Below, one piece after another: positions 27,492 to 38,443 of a DNA stretch of 64,000 bases. The translations under genes were made by a program, and so were the position numbers. The notes below the pieces were generated by a model. The model ran no database searches and was not told the origin of the DNA. It worked only from the letters and a program-made list of their open reading frames with translations. This DNA comes from Prochlorococcus sp. HOT208_60m_813O14. Lineage in GTDB: Bacteria > Cyanobacteriota > Cyanobacteriia > PCC-6307 > Cyanobiaceae. The first letter of the stretch is position 1. Each line of letters begins with the position of its first letter. The DNA lies in NCBI GenBank assembly GCA_002025945.1, contig MWOO01000142.1:1-64000 (forward strand), given 5' to 3'.

Positions 27492-29255
27492 TTAGTCTTC
27501 ACAATTAACATATCCAACCATTTGAGCATTACTTTTACCAGGAGGAACCATTGGATAACAATTTTCACCTCTTCTAACAAGGATATTAATCAAGGCAGGG
27601 CCGTCATGATCAAGCGCATTTTTTAATTCATTCTGTAATTTTTTTCTATCAGAAATTAAGTATCCTTTAACTCCAAAAGACTCAGCAAGTTTTACAAAAT
27701 CAGGTTCGCCACAACTCATATCAGATGAAGAATATCTTTCATCATAGAAACTTTCCTGCCATTGTCTTACCATACCTTGCCAGCGATTATTGATAATAAT
27801 CAACTTTACGTTTAGACCATATTGAGATAAGGTTCCTAATTCTTGAATATTCATTAGGACACTTGCATCTCCTGCAATACAAATTACATCTGAATTAGGT
27901 AAGGCTGCTTTTACTCCAATTGCCGCTGGTAATCCAAAACCCATAGTTCCTAAGCCTGCACTACTAATCCATTTTCTTGGAGAATTCCTAAGATATTGAG
28001 CAGCCCACATCTGATGCTGTCCTACATCTGTAGTTATATAAGCTTCTGGTGAAAATTCCCTAACTTTTAAAAGAACTTCCTGAGGATAAATTTCTCCTTC
28101 TTTAGGCGGGTCATACAAAGGGTGCTTATGTTTCCAAAAATCAATTTTTTCTAACCAGTTTTTCGTCAGACAAGTAAATTTGTTTTTTAGAGATTTTTCA
28201 TTAATTTTCAGAACAGCTTTTGAAACATCAGCAACAATTGCAACATCTACACGTCTATTTTTATTAACTTCTGCTGGGTCGATATCTATATGAATTACCT
28301 TTGCATTAGGTGCAAAAGTATCTAATTTTCCTGTCACCCTGTCATCGAATCTAGCTCCAATAGCAATTAAAAGATCGCATTCTGTAACAGCAAAATTTGC
28401 ATAAGCAGTTCCATGCATTCCTAACATCCCTACCGATAAATTGTCTTTTTCATCAAAAGCACCCTTCCCCATTAAGGTTGTGGTAACTGGTATTTGATAA
28501 TTCTTTGCCAAAGTTTTTATTTCATCATGAGCCCCTGAAGATATTGCCCCACCTCCTACGTATAGAAGAGGTCTTTCAGAATCTTCTATTAATTTAATTG
28601 CTTTGTTGATATCGCAATCATTAATTTCTCCATTCCTTTTAAATCCTTTAGGAATAATCTCACCAGGCAAAACTCTTTGGTAATTAAAGAACTCCTGACC
28701 AACATCTTTAGGTATATCAATTAAAACAGGGCCAGGTCTTCCAGATGAGGCTATAAAAAAAGCTTCAGACACTACTTTCGCTATATCTGAAGGATCCCTT
28801 ATTACCCATGAATGTTTCACGATTGGAAGAGTTATGCCAAAAATATCAGTTTCTTGAAAAGCGTCGGTCCCAATAGCAGGTCTTGGGACTTGACCTGTAA
28901 CTACAACTAGAGGGACTGAATCCATTTGCGCAGTGGCAATTCCAGTTACCAAATTTGTGGCACCTGGGCCTGAGGTTCCAAAACATACTCCTACTTGACC
29001 AGTAGATCTTGCATATCCATCAGCCGCATGTGAACCACCTTGTTCATGCCTAACCATATAGTGCTTTAACCAACCATCTTGTTCTGCCTTATGAACAGCG
29101 TCATATATTGGTAGTATGGCTCCCCCAGGATATCCAAATATAACTTTTACTCCATGAATTTTTAAAGAATCCATTAGTGCATCTGCACCAGTTATCCAAA
29201 CTGGATTTTCATATTTTGAACTACCCTTTGAAAAGGATCTCGAAGTAAGGGTCAC
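27492..29255 (-). CDS. ilvB: Acetolactate synthase large (catalytic) subunit
   Basis: A 587-residue thiamine-diphosphate enzyme that condenses pyruvate to 2-acetolactate (or 2-aceto-2-hydroxybutyrate) in valine, leucine and isoleucine synthesis. Domains in order are the N-terminal TPP pyrimidine-binding domain with [12 protein letters not shown] and the catalytic Glu in [16 protein letters not shown], a central FAD domain with [11 protein letters not shown], and the C-terminal TPP domain with [15 protein letters not shown] and [12 protein letters not shown]. It starts with GTG at 29255. The small regulatory subunit is not in the window. It is transcribed in the same direction as hemH, 136 bases downstream of it. 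Confidence 0.97.
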   Translation of the reverse strand: MTLTSRSFSKGSSKYENPVWITGADALMDSLKIHGVKVIFGYPGGAILPIYDAVHKAEQDGWLKHYMVRHEQGGSHAADGYARSTGQVGVCFGTSGPGATNLVTGIATAQMDSVPLVVVTGQVPRPAIGTDAFQETDIFGITLPIVKHSWVIRDPSDIAKVVSEAFFIASSGRPGPVLIDIPKDVGQEFFNYQRVLPGEIIPKGFKRNGEINDCDINKAIKLIEDSERPLLYVGGGAISSGAHDEIKTLAKNYQIPVTTTLMGKGAFDEKDNLSVGMLGMHGTAYANFAVTECDLLIAIGARFDDRVTGKLDTFAPNAKVIHIDIDPAEVNKNRRVDVAIVADVSKAVLKINEKSLKNKFTCLTKNWLEKIDFWKHKHPLYDPPKEGEIYPQEVLLKVREFSPEAYITTDVGQHQMWAAQYLRNSPRKWISSAGLGTMGFGLPAAIGVKAALPNSDVICIAGDASVLMNIQELGTLSQYGLNVKLIIINNRWQGMVRQWQESFYDERYSSSDMSCGEPDFVKLAESFGVKGYLISDRKKLQNELKNALDHDGPALINILVRRGENCYPMVPPGKSNAQMVGYVNCED

Positions 29256-29391
29256 TAAAGAAATTCAATATTTAATATAAATATTAAACTCAATTAAATA
29301 CTTTTGCCTCATTTAGAAATGTAATGTCAGAAATTTATTCAAAAAATCTTTTAAAAAATTTAAAAATTTTCAAATAAATATAAATTTTTCT

Positions 29392-30567
29392 TTATAAGAT
29401 GCCTAATTTATGTAGAGGTCCAGAGCCTGAAATGAGTTCAATAAAAAGCACAAGAAAAATAATCATTGCAACCCTTCCGTTCCAAACCTCTGAACTATTA
29501 TTCCAACCCCATTGCCACTTCTCCTGAGGATAAAGTTTAACTTTTTCAGGCAACTGAGAAGCTTCTTCTATATTAACTAGAGGCCCTTCCAAGCAAGAAA
29601 TCACTAGATCACTAAGACCTTCAATAAAAGTAGGATGAGTATTTAGAGCCTTAACTCTCCGAAAGTTTTTAATACCAGCCTTTTCAGCAATTTCTTTATA
29701 TTCAATATCAATTTCTTGCAATGTTTCGATATGCTCTCCAACGAAACTTATGGGGACCACAATCAGATCATTAACATTTGACCTCCCAAGCTCAGCTAAC
29801 ACTTCTTCTGTATAAGGCTTTAACCATTCAACAGGACCAACTCTACTTTGATAAGAAAGTGTATGTGGGTTACTATGACCTAAACATTTTTCCAGCTCAT
29901 TTATAATTAATAAAGAACAATCTTCAATTTGTTGTTTGTAAGGGTCTCCAGCTTCCTCTACGTAACTCTTAGGAACTCCATGAGCAGTGAAAAATATATG
30001 GGCTTTTGAAGGTGATTCACAAAGTAAAATCTGTTCAGAAATCAATTCGACCATAGACTTTAAATAACCTGATTGACTGAACCAACTTCTTACACATCTC
30101 ATTGGAACCTTCTTAAATTCATCATCAGAATCTCGCAATTTTTTTAATTCTCTAAAGCTTGAACCACTAGTACTTATAGAAAAATGCGGATACAAGGGTA
30201 TTACAACAACTTGATCTATGCCATCTGCTTTCATATCAGCGATTGCTGATTCGGTAAAAGGATGCCAATACCTCATAGCGATGTAGGTAGTGGCATTAAA
30301 CCCCTTGTCCCTTAATTTAGATTGTAATTCTCGCGCTTGTTGTTCAGTTATCCTTCTGATAGGTGAACCTCCACCTATGGAAAGGTAGGCCTGTTGTGAA
30401 GTAGTGCTCCTAAGCGTGCTAATTAACCAAGCCAGGGGCTTTTGAAAAACAGGGAAAGGTGTCCTTATAATTTCTGGATCAGAAAAAAGGTTGTATAAAA
30501 ATGGGCCGACATCAGTAATGCGTTCAGGCCCTCCTAAATTCATTAGTAAGACGCCTATTTTATCCAT
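29392..30567 (-). CDS. hemH: Ferrochelatase with C-terminal chlorophyll-binding-type domain
   Basis: A 391-residue enzyme that inserts ferrous iron into protoporphyrin IX to make protohaem. The ferrochelatase domain (1-320) shows [23 protein letters not shown] with the catalytic His, [11 protein letters not shown] and [17 protein letters not shown]. Residues about 345-391 add a cyanobacterial tail with a single membrane helix and the LHC-like motif [20 protein letters not shown], in which Glu, Asn and Arg are the usual chlorophyll ligands. This tail resembles high-light-inducible proteins and anchors the enzyme to the thylakoid. It starts with ATG and diverges from the integrase gene. Confidence 0.97.
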   Translation of the reverse strand: MDKIGVLLMNLGGPERITDVGPFLYNLFSDPEIIRTPFPVFQKPLAWLISTLRSTTSQQAYLSIGGGSPIRRITEQQARELQSKLRDKGFNATTYIAMRYWHPFTESAIADMKADGIDQVVVIPLYPHFSISTSGSSFRELKKLRDSDDEFKKVPMRCVRSWFSQSGYLKSMVELISEQILLCESPSKAHIFFTAHGVPKSYVEEAGDPYKQQIEDCSLLIINELEKCLGHSNPHTLSYQSRVGPVEWLKPYTEEVLAELGRSNVNDLIVVPISFVGEHIETLQEIDIEYKEIAEKAGIKNFRRVKALNTHPTFIEGLSDLVISCLEGPLVNIEEASQLPEKVKLYPQEKWQWGWNNSSEVWNGRVAMIIFLVLFIELISGSGPLHKLGIL

Positions 30568-30632
30568 TTAAAATTTATGGAGATTGAAAATCAACATTAA
30601 AAACGTCATCATATGGTCAATTATATAAGTAA

Positions 30633-31802
30633 ATGAACGTAATTCAGGAAATTAATAATGTCAATGATAAATTTGCTACTCAAGGCAGCAAGCTTAAAAT
30701 TGAGAAGAGAGGAGAGAAATTAAATATTCGTGGTTCACTACCCTCCAAAGAAGATAACAATAACTTTAAAATTCAAAGAATATCCCTTGGTTTAAAGGCC
30801 GATATTTCTGGATTAGAGGAAGCCAAAAAAAAATTACAATTAATCAATTTGCAATTGGAATTGAATCAATTTGATTGGATTAATTGGATAGACAAACCTT
30901 ATAAAAAGGAAATAAAAGATGGTTTTGAATTCCCAAAAAGATTAAATCAATTTGAAGAATTTTTTTTTAAAGAAAATAAAAGTGACTTTCGAACCAGCAC
31001 TAGAAAAACTACTTGGAGAAGTTCTTACAAACCATATATGAAAAGAATCTTAAATATTTACAATGAATATGAGAATGCAGCTTTAGAAAAAATATTTCAA
31101 AAAACACTTGAAAGTTATAAGGAAGGTACCAGAAGTAGAAAACAATGCGCTACTTCTTTAAGTGTTTTGGCTAAGTTTTTGGACATTAAACTACCAGAAG
31201 ATTGGAAATTAAATTCTAGAGGATATGGTCTCAACAAAGCAGGATTTAGGGACTTACCTAAAGACGAATTAATAGAGAAACTGTGGGAAACGATACCAAA
31301 CAAGTCTTGGAAATTTGTTTTTGGCCTGATGGCTACATATGGATTAAGAAATCATGAAGTATTTTTTTGTGATTTAAGTTCTCTTACTAATCTTGGGGAC
31401 AAAATTATAAGGGTTTTGCCTACGACTAAAACTGGGGAACATCAAGTTTGGCCATTTCATCCTGAATGGGTGGAAAAGTTCGAATTATCAAAACTTGGCG
31501 AAAATCCAGAACTTTTGCCAAACATTAATAGAGACCTCAAAGTTACAACCTTACAGAATATTGGAAAAAAAATTACAGACCAGTTTAAGCGTTACTCTTT
31601 ACAGATAAAACCTTATGATCTAAGGCATGCTTGGGCAGTTAGAACAATTTTTTATGATTTACCTGATACTGTGGCTGCCAGAATGATGGGCCATTCGGTT
31701 AGTTTACATACTCAAACTTATCACCACTGGATTACTAAAAGAGATCAACAACAGGCAGTGAATAATGCACTGTTAAAAGTTAAAAGAGTTAAAAATATTT
31801 AA
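30633..31802 (+). CDS. Tyrosine recombinase/integrase family protein
   Basis: A 389-residue site-specific recombinase. The catalytic set looks complete: Arg in MATYGLRNHEVFF, Lys in LPTTKTGEHQ, His-x-x-Arg in YDLRHAWAVR, His in MMGHSVSLH and the nucleophile Tyr in TQTYHHWI. Residues 95-200 form a core-binding-like domain after a long N-terminal region. There are no other phage genes, no adjacent tRNA and no flanking repeats, and the base composition is like that of its neighbours. It may therefore be a resident chromosomal recombinase (XerC-like role) rather than part of a mobile island. It starts with ATG and diverges from hemH across 65 bases. Confidence 0.88.
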   Translation: MNVIQEINNVNDKFATQGSKLKIEKRGEKLNIRGSLPSKEDNNNFKIQRISLGLKADISGLEEAKKKLQLINLQLELNQFDWINWIDKPYKKEIKDGFEFPKRLNQFEEFFFKENKSDFRTSTRKTTWRSSYKPYMKRILNIYNEYENAALEKIFQKTLESYKEGTRSRKQCATSLSVLAKFLDIKLPEDWKLNSRGYGLNKAGFRDLPKDELIEKLWETIPNKSWKFVFGLMATYGLRNHEVFFCDLSSLTNLGDKIIRVLPTTKTGEHQVWPFHPEWVEKFELSKLGENPELLPNINRDLKVTTLQNIGKKITDQFKRYSLQIKPYDLRHAWAVRTIFYDLPDTVAARMMGHSVSLHTQTYHHWITKRDQQQAVNNALLKVKRVKNI

Positions 31803-31836
31803 AGATTTATAATAATTAAATAAAATTAAGTGCCAT

Positions 31837-32529
31837 ATGCAAGAAAAATCTTCATTTTCCGAGAAAATACTTAACCTCGATAATCAAGCAAATAAACTTG
31901 GAATGGGAGGTAAATTATCACCGGATAGCGATGAGAGCTCATATAAAAAAAGAATGCAGGAAAGAAAAGATATTCAAGCCGAAAGACTACAAATTAGAAA
32001 AACAAAAAAAGGATTATTGATTGTTTTTACAGGAAATGGCAAGGGCAAGACAACTGCATCTTTAGGTATGGCTTTAAGGACGATAGGTCATGGTTATAAA
32101 GTGGCGATAATTCAATTTATCAAGGGAGGCTGGACCACTGGAGAAGAAAAAGCACTAAAAAACTTTTCTTCAAACCTATCTTGGCATTCATTAGGAGAGG
32201 GATTTACTTGGGAAACACAAGATAGAATAAGAGATGAAAAATTAGTTAAAGAGGCCTGGCAATTAGCAAAAAAATACATCCAAAACGAATCTTATAAACT
32301 TATCATTCTTGATGAAATTAATGTTGCTACAAAACTTGGTTACCTTACACCTGAAGAAATAATCACTTTTTTAAAAAGCTTAAATATTAGAAAAAATCAT
32401 ATTGTTTTAACTGGAAGGGGAGCATCTGATTCAATTATCAATTACGCTGATCTTGTTACAGAGATGAAACTAATAAGACATCCATTCAAAGAACAAGGAA
32501 TAAAAGCACAAAAATGTGTTGAATTTTAA
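31837..32529 (+). CDS. cobO: Cob(I)alamin adenosyltransferase, CobO/BtuR type
   Basis: A 230-residue enzyme that transfers the adenosyl group of ATP to corrinoid cobalt, a late step in making coenzyme B12 or its pseudo form. The P-loop is FTGNGKGKTTASLGMALR near residue 65, followed by VAIIQFIKGGW, and ILDEINVATKLGYL is the conserved Walker B-like region. RHPFKEQGIKAQKCVEF is the family C terminus. It starts with ATG 34 bases after the recombinase. The N-terminal 55 residues are a charged extension present in cyanobacterial members. Another cobalamin gene, cobK, is at 48765, but not linked. Confidence 0.96.
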   Translation: MQEKSSFSEKILNLDNQANKLGMGGKLSPDSDESSYKKRMQERKDIQAERLQIRKTKKGLLIVFTGNGKGKTTASLGMALRTIGHGYKVAIIQFIKGGWTTGEEKALKNFSSNLSWHSLGEGFTWETQDRIRDEKLVKEAWQLAKKYIQNESYKLIILDEINVATKLGYLTPEEIITFLKSLNIRKNHIVLTGRGASDSIINYADLVTEMKLIRHPFKEQGIKAQKCVEF

Positions 32530-32657
32530 TTGAAGTAAATTATTATTTAAATTTTTCTTTAGGCAAGTTTAGAAATGTTTAAAGACGCAAGCAATATCTG
32601 AACAAAAAATAATTTTGGTGCATTTACTTGCTAAGGTCTTAAAAGTACAATTATTGA

Positions 32658-33362
32658 ATGGCTTACAAAAGAGTTCTCTTAAAACTTAGTGGTGAAGCAC
32701 TAATGGGTGAAAAACCTTATGGTATTGATCCTGCTATAGTCCAGTCAATTGCAGAGGATGTTTCAAAAGTAGTAGAAAATAATGTGCAACTTGCAATAGT
32801 TGTTGGGGGCGGGAATATTTTTAGGGGGCTTAAAGGGTCTGCAGATGGCATGGATAGAGCTACAGCTGATTATGTTGGGATGCTCGCGACAGTAATGAAT
32901 GCTATTTCACTTCAAGATGGTTTAGAAAGAGTAGGAGTTGAAACCAGAGTTCAAACTGCAATAGAAATGCAGGAAATTGCCGAACCCTATATCAGAAGAA
33001 GAGCTATGAGACACCTTGAAAAAGGGAGAGTTGTGGTCTTCGGAGGTGGATGCGGAAATCCATTTTTCACAACTGACACTACAGCGGCTCTGAGGGCAGC
33101 GGAGATCAATGCTGAAGTTGTTATGAAGGCTACCAAAGTTGACGGAGTATATAATTGTGATCCTAATAAATTTAAAGATGCAAAAAAATATTCCTCTCTT
33201 AGTTATCAGCAAGTTCTTAGCGATGAAATCGCAGTAATGGATAGTACTGCAATTGCACTATGCAAAGATAACAATATTCCTATCATGGTATTTGATATAT
33301 TCAAAAAAGGGAACATTTCAAAAGCTGTTGCTGGGGATCCTATAGGTTCATTAATTAGTTAA
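32658..33362 (+). CDS. pyrH: Uridylate kinase
   Basis: A 234-residue hexameric kinase of the amino-acid kinase fold that phosphorylates UMP to UDP. The sequence opens [14 protein letters not shown], then [26 protein letters not shown], and [21 protein letters not shown] in two shorter blocks [13 protein letters not shown] and AALRAAEI. It starts with ATG, 128 bases after cobO, and frr follows after 22 bases. The pyrH-frr pairing is widespread in bacteria and normally co-transcribed. Nothing is unusual in length or motifs. Confidence 0.98.
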   Translation: MAYKRVLLKLSGEALMGEKPYGIDPAIVQSIAEDVSKVVENNVQLAIVVGGGNIFRGLKGSADGMDRATADYVGMLATVMNAISLQDGLERVGVETRVQTAIEMQEIAEPYIRRRAMRHLEKGRVVVFGGGCGNPFFTTDTTAALRAAEINAEVVMKATKVDGVYNCDPNKFKDAKKYSSLSYQQVLSDEIAVMDSTAIALCKDNNIPIMVFDIFKKGNISKAVAGDPIGSLIS

Positions 33363-33384
33363 AGCTTATTTAAATTTTTTTATT

Positions 33385-33933
33385 ATGAAAGAACAAGAAA
33401 TTCAAGAAAATATGAATAAAAGTATTGAAGCTACTCAAAGAAACTTTAATACAATTAGGACAGGGAGAGCTAATGCTTCATTGCTGGACAGAGTAAGTGT
33501 TGAGTATTACGGAGCAGAAACACCAATTAAATCACTTGCCACAATAAGCACTGTAGATTCACAAACGATTTCAATACAACCATTTGATATTTCATGTTTA
33601 CAAGCGATTGAGAAATCTATTTCCATGAGTGATTTAGGTATTACTCCAAATAATGATGGTAAAGTAATAAGAATAAATGTTCCGCCCTTAACAGAAGAGA
33701 GGAGAAAAGAATTCTGTAAATTAGCCTCTAAATATGCAGAGGAAGGGAAAGTAGCTTTGAGAAATATCAGAAGAGATGCTGTTGATAAAGAAAAAAAAGA
33801 CGAAAAAGATGGTCTCATTTCAATTGACGAATCGAGAGATAATCAATCTGAAATTCAGAAAATTACTGATAAATATATTGCCTTAATAGAAACTAAATTG
33901 TCTGAGAAAGAAAAGGAAATTCTAAAAGTTTGA
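33385..33933 (+). CDS. frr: Ribosome recycling factor
   Basis: A 182-residue tRNA-shaped factor that with EF-G splits post-termination ribosomes. Signatures are [19 protein letters not shown] near residue 20, ISIQPFD, and [26 protein letters not shown], read as shorter pieces [17 protein letters not shown]. The C terminus is the usual helical bundle strand ending [10 protein letters not shown]. It starts with ATG, 22 bases after pyrH, and overlaps the following reductase gene by four bases. The usual bacterial order pyrH-frr is preserved. Confidence 0.98.
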   Translation: MKEQEIQENMNKSIEATQRNFNTIRTGRANASLLDRVSVEYYGAETPIKSLATISTVDSQTISIQPFDISCLQAIEKSISMSDLGITPNNDGKVIRINVPPLTEERRKEFCKLASKYAEEGKVALRNIRRDAVDKEKKDEKDGLISIDESRDNQSEIQKITDKYIALIETKLSEKEKEILKV

Positions 33934-35063
33934 TAGGATTTGACGTCGTAATAATTGGTGGAGGTTTATCAGGATCTTCCACAGCTCTTAACTTATCAAA
34001 GAAAGGATATTCAGTTTTAATTATAGAAAAAGAAAATTTCCAAGATTACAAACCATGTGCAGGTGGGATGGCGTCTTCAATGCAAAGATTTCTTCCTTTA
34101 GATGTGAAAGATTCCATAGAATCAAAAATTAAGAATGTTGAATTCAGATGGAAGGCTTCAGATAATGTAACTGCTGATCTGACTGGTGAATCTCCATTTT
34201 GGATTATTAAAAGAGAAAAGCTTGATCAATTATTACTTGAAGAGTCCTTGAGTAATGGAGCTCAGATAATGAGACCATTATTGATAGAAAAAATCATAAA
34301 AAAAAATGATAAATGGGAAATTACTTGCAACAACAAAATAAAATATATTACAGAATTTCTTGTGATTGCAGATGGGTCTCAATCGAAATGGGCGGGTTAT
34401 TTCAATTTAGGGCCAAGAAAACCGAAATTTGCGAACACAATCTCATTGAGATTGAAAGGGCTAGGTGAAATACCTAGAGATGCAGTTAGATTTGAGTTTG
34501 GATTTATAAAATATGGTTTTGCATGGGCATTCCCCCTAAGAGAAAGCTTAAATATTGGTTTAGGTACTTTTATAAATAATGGTCTCCTAGAGAATCAAGC
34601 TATAAATAAACAAGTAATCAGAAGCTTCGGTTTTAATAATTTTCCTCATAAAACAATTAGTAAGAAATTGAGAATATGGAATGGCTTCCACTCAATTAAT
34701 GGTGACAAAGTTCTAGCGGTTGGAGATGCAGCATCTCTATGTGATCCATTTTTAGCTGAAGGAATTAGACCATCTTTAATTAGCAGTTTTTATGCTGCAG
34801 ACTATATAGATCAGTGCTTATCAGGTAAAGAGGACAATTTAAATCTTTATACAAAAAAAATAAACAATATTTGGGGGAAATCTATGGCTTGGGGGAGGAG
34901 AATAGCCCAAGTATTTTATAGATTTCCCAGAACTGGATACCAATTAGGTGTCAAGAGAAAAACAGCACCTAAACGTATTGCTCAAATATTATCAGGAGAA
35001 ATGAGTTATGAAGATATTGCAAAAAGAGTTATCAGAAGACTTTTAACAAAAAATATGACTTAA
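33930..35063 (+). CDS. Geranylgeranyl-reductase-like FAD-dependent oxidoreductase
   Basis: A 377-residue flavoprotein of the geranylgeranyl reductase/digeranylglycerophospholipid reductase group. The FAD motif [21 protein letters not shown] opens the chain, seen as [15 protein letters not shown] follows, and [21 protein letters not shown] is the second FAD motif, typical of the family, with the pieces [10 protein letters not shown] and EGIRPS. It is related to ChlP but is likely a different paralogue, so the substrate is unknown; reduction of an isoprenoid or lipid double bond is plausible. It starts with TTG at 33930, overlapping the frr stop by four bases. Confidence 0.85.
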   Translation: MIGFDVVIIGGGLSGSSTALNLSKKGYSVLIIEKENFQDYKPCAGGMASSMQRFLPLDVKDSIESKIKNVEFRWKASDNVTADLTGESPFWIIKREKLDQLLLEESLSNGAQIMRPLLIEKIIKKNDKWEITCNNKIKYITEFLVIADGSQSKWAGYFNLGPRKPKFANTISLRLKGLGEIPRDAVRFEFGFIKYGFAWAFPLRESLNIGLGTFINNGLLENQAINKQVIRSFGFNNFPHKTISKKLRIWNGFHSINGDKVLAVGDAASLCDPFLAEGIRPSLISSFYAADYIDQCLSGKEDNLNLYTKKINNIWGKSMAWGRRIAQVFYRFPRTGYQLGVKRKTAPKRIAQILSGEMSYEDIAKRVIRRLLTKNMT

Positions 35064-35087
35064 TTCTTTCTCAATTCAAACTTAAAT

Positions 35088-36089
35088 TTAGTTAGCAGAA
35101 ATCAATTTATTATTTTTAATTTCTGAATATCTCTTAAGTAGCAGCTCTTCTAATTCTTCTATGGCCTTACTGAATCCAGTGATACCCTCACTAAGTTTTT
35201 CACTTGCCATTTGATCTTCTAACATGCTTAATCTAAAATCTTTTTCTGCAAATTCGTAGTCAATAGAATGATTTATTTGGGTACTTAAATTTAATTTTCT
35301 AACTAACTCTCCTTTTTCTTTTTTCAGTTCCTCAAGAAATTTTGGTGCAATTGTTAAAAGATCGCAACCTGCTAATTCTTTTATTTCATCAAGATTTCTA
35401 AAACTAGCTCCCATTACTTCTGTCTTGAATCCCTTTTCTTTAAAGTACTTGTATATTTGCGTAACCGAAATAACACCAGGGTCTTCAGCACCAACAAAAC
35501 TAGTTTTGCCAGTTTTTGCTTTATGCCAATCCAATATACGACCAACGAAAGGAGAAATTAGAGTTATCTTTGCATTGGCACAAGTTACCGCTTGGCAGAA
35601 GTTAAAAAGTAAAGTTAAGTTGCACTTAATACCCTCTTTTTCCAAAATTTCAGCTGCCTTAATTCCCTCCCAAGTTGCAGCAATCTTAATCAAAATTCTT
35701 TCCTTTTCAATTCCAAAATTTTTGTAAAGATTAATCAATTTTCTCGCTTTTTCTACCGTAGCTTCAGTGTCAAAGCTCAGTCTTGCATCAACTTCTGTAG
35801 ATACGCGCCCTGAAATAATTTTCAATATTTCTTTTCCAAAAAATACTGAAACTTGATCAACTGTTTCTTTAATTAAGTCAATTTCGGAGAATCCTTGAGG
35901 CAATGCATTTTCTGAACTTTCTAAAGCTTTATCAATTAATTTCACATAATCAGGATTCTTAGCAGCAGCAAGTATCAGCGATGGATTAGTGGTAGCATCT
36001 CTTGGTTGGAATTTTTTTATAGAATCTAAATCTCCAGTATCAGCAACAACAACGGTCATTGAGGATAATTGTTCTAAAATTGATTTCAT
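35088..36089 (-). CDS. tal: Transaldolase
   Basis: A 333-residue TIM-barrel enzyme of the pentose phosphate network that moves a dihydroxyacetone unit between sugar phosphates. The Schiff-base Lys is in [13 protein letters not shown] near residue 131, with VVADTGD and [10 protein letters not shown] at the N terminus and [15 protein letters not shown] following. The C-terminal tail after residue 300 is helical. I took ATG at 36089; a TTG 24 bases upstream (36113) would add eight residues in an AT-rich stretch that looks like promoter. It lies alone between convergent and leftward genes. In cyanobacteria it feeds night-time sugar catabolism. Confidence 0.97.
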   Translation of the reverse strand: MKSILEQLSSMTVVVADTGDLDSIKKFQPRDATTNPSLILAAAKNPDYVKLIDKALESSENALPQGFSEIDLIKETVDQVSVFFGKEILKIISGRVSTEVDARLSFDTEATVEKARKLINLYKNFGIEKERILIKIAATWEGIKAAEILEKEGIKCNLTLLFNFCQAVTCANAKITLISPFVGRILDWHKAKTGKTSFVGAEDPGVISVTQIYKYFKEKGFKTEVMGASFRNLDEIKELAGCDLLTIAPKFLEELKKEKGELVRKLNLSTQINHSIDYEFAEKDFRLSMLEDQMASEKLSEGITGFSKAIEELEELLLKRYSEIKNNKLISAN

Positions 36090-36177
36090 GTATAGATAGT
36101 CATATATATACAAACTAGCTTTAATTCCTCATGAAATCATCAGATAGTGAATTAAATATTTATAAAATTGGAAAATT

Positions 36178-37929
36178 TTAGGGTTTTTTAACAATCATTC
36201 CATGATCTTCAATTTTAGGAGGTATTTTTTCAATTACTATCAAAGTCTCGATAATTTCTTTCGCGACTGGTACTGCAACAGTTGAACCATATGAATATGA
36301 TTTAGATGGCTCATCAACGACTACAAGGACAGCATATTTTGGATCATTAACTGGTAAGGTTGCGACAAAACTACAAACTTTTTTGCTTGTATACGAACCA
36401 TTTAAGGCTTTTTGAGAAGTGCCCGTTTTCCCCGCTATCCTATAACCTTCTATTTTTACTCCAGATCCACTTCCTTTATCGACTACGCTCTCCATCCATT
36501 CAAGAACAGTTTTAGTAACCTCGCGTGAAAAAAATTGTTTTTTTGGATTTTTATTAAATCTTTCTTTGAAAGTTGAGGTCACATGAGGAGTCACTTCAAA
36601 ACCCCCATTTGCAAGAGACGCATGAAGTTGAACCAATTTAAGTGGCGAGATTGAGAAACCTTTACCAAAAGAAGTGACAGCAGGCTCAATTGATTGATTT
36701 ACAAATAAATCTTTTCTCTTAAGTTGGCCAGCAGTTGATTCAAATAAGTCAGTCTCTAAATTTTTATTTATACCTAAATTTTTTAACCACTCCCAATAAA
36801 TTGTGGGGTCTAAATTTTGCATTATTTTTACCATCCCAACATTACTTGAAACCTGCAAAACTTTTGGATAGTCAATGTATCCATTACCTTTTTTATCCCA
36901 ATTAGAAAGTGTCCATCCTCCAACATTAATCTTTCCAATATCTTCAACTACTCCATCTTTCTGGATGACTTTTTCTTCTAAAGCTAAGGCAAGATTAATA
37001 GGTTTAAAAGTTGAGCCTGGCTCAAATAAATCTTGAGAATACCACCCCCTAAAGAGTTCGGAATCATACTGCCAAAACTTATTTGGATCATATGATGGGA
37101 CTGTAACCAAAGAGAGAATCCGACCATCATTAACATCCATAACTATTGCAAATCCCTTCTTTGCTTTCCATTTGCTTACTTGCTTTGATAATGCATTGTA
37201 TGAAGCTTTCTGTAATCTTGAATCTATAGTTAGGCCTAAACTTTTGTAATCAGAGATAAAATCACCTGGTGCTGAATTATCCGGTAAAGGAGTTCCATCT
37301 CCTCCTCTTTTTATTAAATTACTTTTATTAAAAACTTTAATTTGATTATCTAAATGTAGTTCTAAACCTGCTGAAGCTACATTCTCATCATTAACAAAAC
37401 CGACAAGATTAGAGTAAAGTTCCCCTTGCGGATAATATCTCTGCGAATATTTAAACAAATCAATACCGCTTATTTGAAGGTTCTTAATCTCTTCTGCCTT
37501 TTCTTCCGCAATTTTATCCAAAAGTTTGATACCACTCATTTTATTCTTAAATTTCCTCAAGAGTATTTCATCATCAATACCCAAGATAGGTGACAATTTT
37601 TCTATTACTTCTTCAATACTGCGAACTCTGTTAATTGAATCACCAGGAAAATTAAAATATTTTGGATGGGCCCATAATTTATAGAGCGGTTTATCATAAG
37701 CAATTACTCTATTATTTCTATCAACGATTGATCGCCTTTTTTTTAAGGAGTTAGTTTGAGAAGATTGTATTAATCTAGCTTTCCTTTGCAAATCAGAGGC
37801 GTTAAAGACTTGCAATTTAACTAACCTACCAAACAAACAAAAAATTAATAGTAAGCTAAAAATATAGAGAAATTTAAATCTTCGTTGATCAAGGGGTATT
37901 AGACGAACAATTTTTTTGTATTTTTTCAT
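36178..37929 (-). CDS. ftsI: Peptidoglycan D,D-transpeptidase FtsI (PBP2B/PBP3 class)
   Basis: A 583-residue division-specific penicillin-binding protein that cross-links septal peptidoglycan. An N-terminal membrane anchor spans about residues 20-38. The dimerisation domain (60-235) shows RRSIVDRNNRVIA. The transpeptidase domain has the active serine in EPGSTFKP (Ser306, Lys309), SSN near 357 and the KTGT motif in IAGKTGTSQ. ATG at 37929 is preceded by GGGG at a suitable distance; the TTG one codon earlier is too close to it. The start overlaps the stop of the FtsL-like gene, a classic ftsL-ftsI coupling. Confidence 0.95.
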   Translation of the reverse strand: MKKYKKIVRLIPLDQRRFKFLYIFSLLLIFCLFGRLVKLQVFNASDLQRKARLIQSSQTNSLKKRRSIVDRNNRVIAYDKPLYKLWAHPKYFNFPGDSINRVRSIEEVIEKLSPILGIDDEILLRKFKNKMSGIKLLDKIAEEKAEEIKNLQISGIDLFKYSQRYYPQGELYSNLVGFVNDENVASAGLELHLDNQIKVFNKSNLIKRGGDGTPLPDNSAPGDFISDYKSLGLTIDSRLQKASYNALSKQVSKWKAKKGFAIVMDVNDGRILSLVTVPSYDPNKFWQYDSELFRGWYSQDLFEPGSTFKPINLALALEEKVIQKDGVVEDIGKINVGGWTLSNWDKKGNGYIDYPKVLQVSSNVGMVKIMQNLDPTIYWEWLKNLGINKNLETDLFESTAGQLKRKDLFVNQSIEPAVTSFGKGFSISPLKLVQLHASLANGGFEVTPHVTSTFKERFNKNPKKQFFSREVTKTVLEWMESVVDKGSGSGVKIEGYRIAGKTGTSQKALNGSYTSKKVCSFVATLPVNDPKYAVLVVVDEPSKSYSYGSTVAVPVAKEIIETLIVIEKIPPKIEDHGMIVKKP

Positions 37930-38312
37930 CAATATCCCCTTTGATATTTGCTATCACTAAATCCTTCAATGAAGGTACTAAAATTTTTCTTAAATGTACT
38001 TTCTTTTTTTTCATTAAGTTTATCTATATAAATTAAATCTTCAGGTTTGGTTTTTCTATAGATGTTGAGAGACTCAAGTTCACTAATATAAAATTCCTCA
38101 ATTTTAGAAATATAATCAATGAGATTATTATTGATAGCTCTTGTTTTAGATAAGATTTTATATGTATTTGACCATTTTCTTTGGCTATCAAAAGATAAGA
38201 AAAATAAGGTAAAAATTAATACCAATAAAGAGACATTAATGGTGTCAAAAATTTGATGTACTAATTTGATATTAATTATGGATATTTTTTCGGAATCTTT
38301 TTTACCTAACAT
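37929..38312 (-). CDS. FtsL-like bitopic membrane protein upstream of ftsI
   Basis: A 127-residue protein with a short cytoplasmic N terminus, one membrane span at about 28-44 (VSLLVLIFTLFFLSF) and a helical extracytoplasmic tail. AINNNLIDYISKIEEFYI follows and then KPEDLIYIDKL. This is the architecture of FtsL, which joins FtsB and FtsQ in the divisome. Gene order supports it: the stop overlaps the ftsI start (TGATG). FtsL sequences diverge so much that similarity alone would not settle it. The assignment is inferred from architecture and position. It starts with ATG. Confidence 0.7.
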   Translation of the reverse strand: MLGKKDSEKISIINIKLVHQIFDTINVSLLVLIFTLFFLSFDSQRKWSNTYKILSKTRAINNNLIDYISKIEEFYISELESLNIYRKTKPEDLIYIDKLNEKKESTFKKNFSTFIEGFSDSKYQRGY

Positions 38313-38443
38313 ATGGAAATTTTTTTTTTAAATTAAGTTGATTCCCATAAGGTTTCATCAATGATTTATTTTTTAAATGGAAGGAGTATTACTAATAAAA
38401 TAAACATCTTTTTGTGTGATTCGCAAGTAAAAAATTAAATTCT

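Noticed and set aside
30633-31802. The recombinase as a prophage or genomic island marker
   Set aside because: No other phage genes, att repeats, tRNA or composition change surround it.
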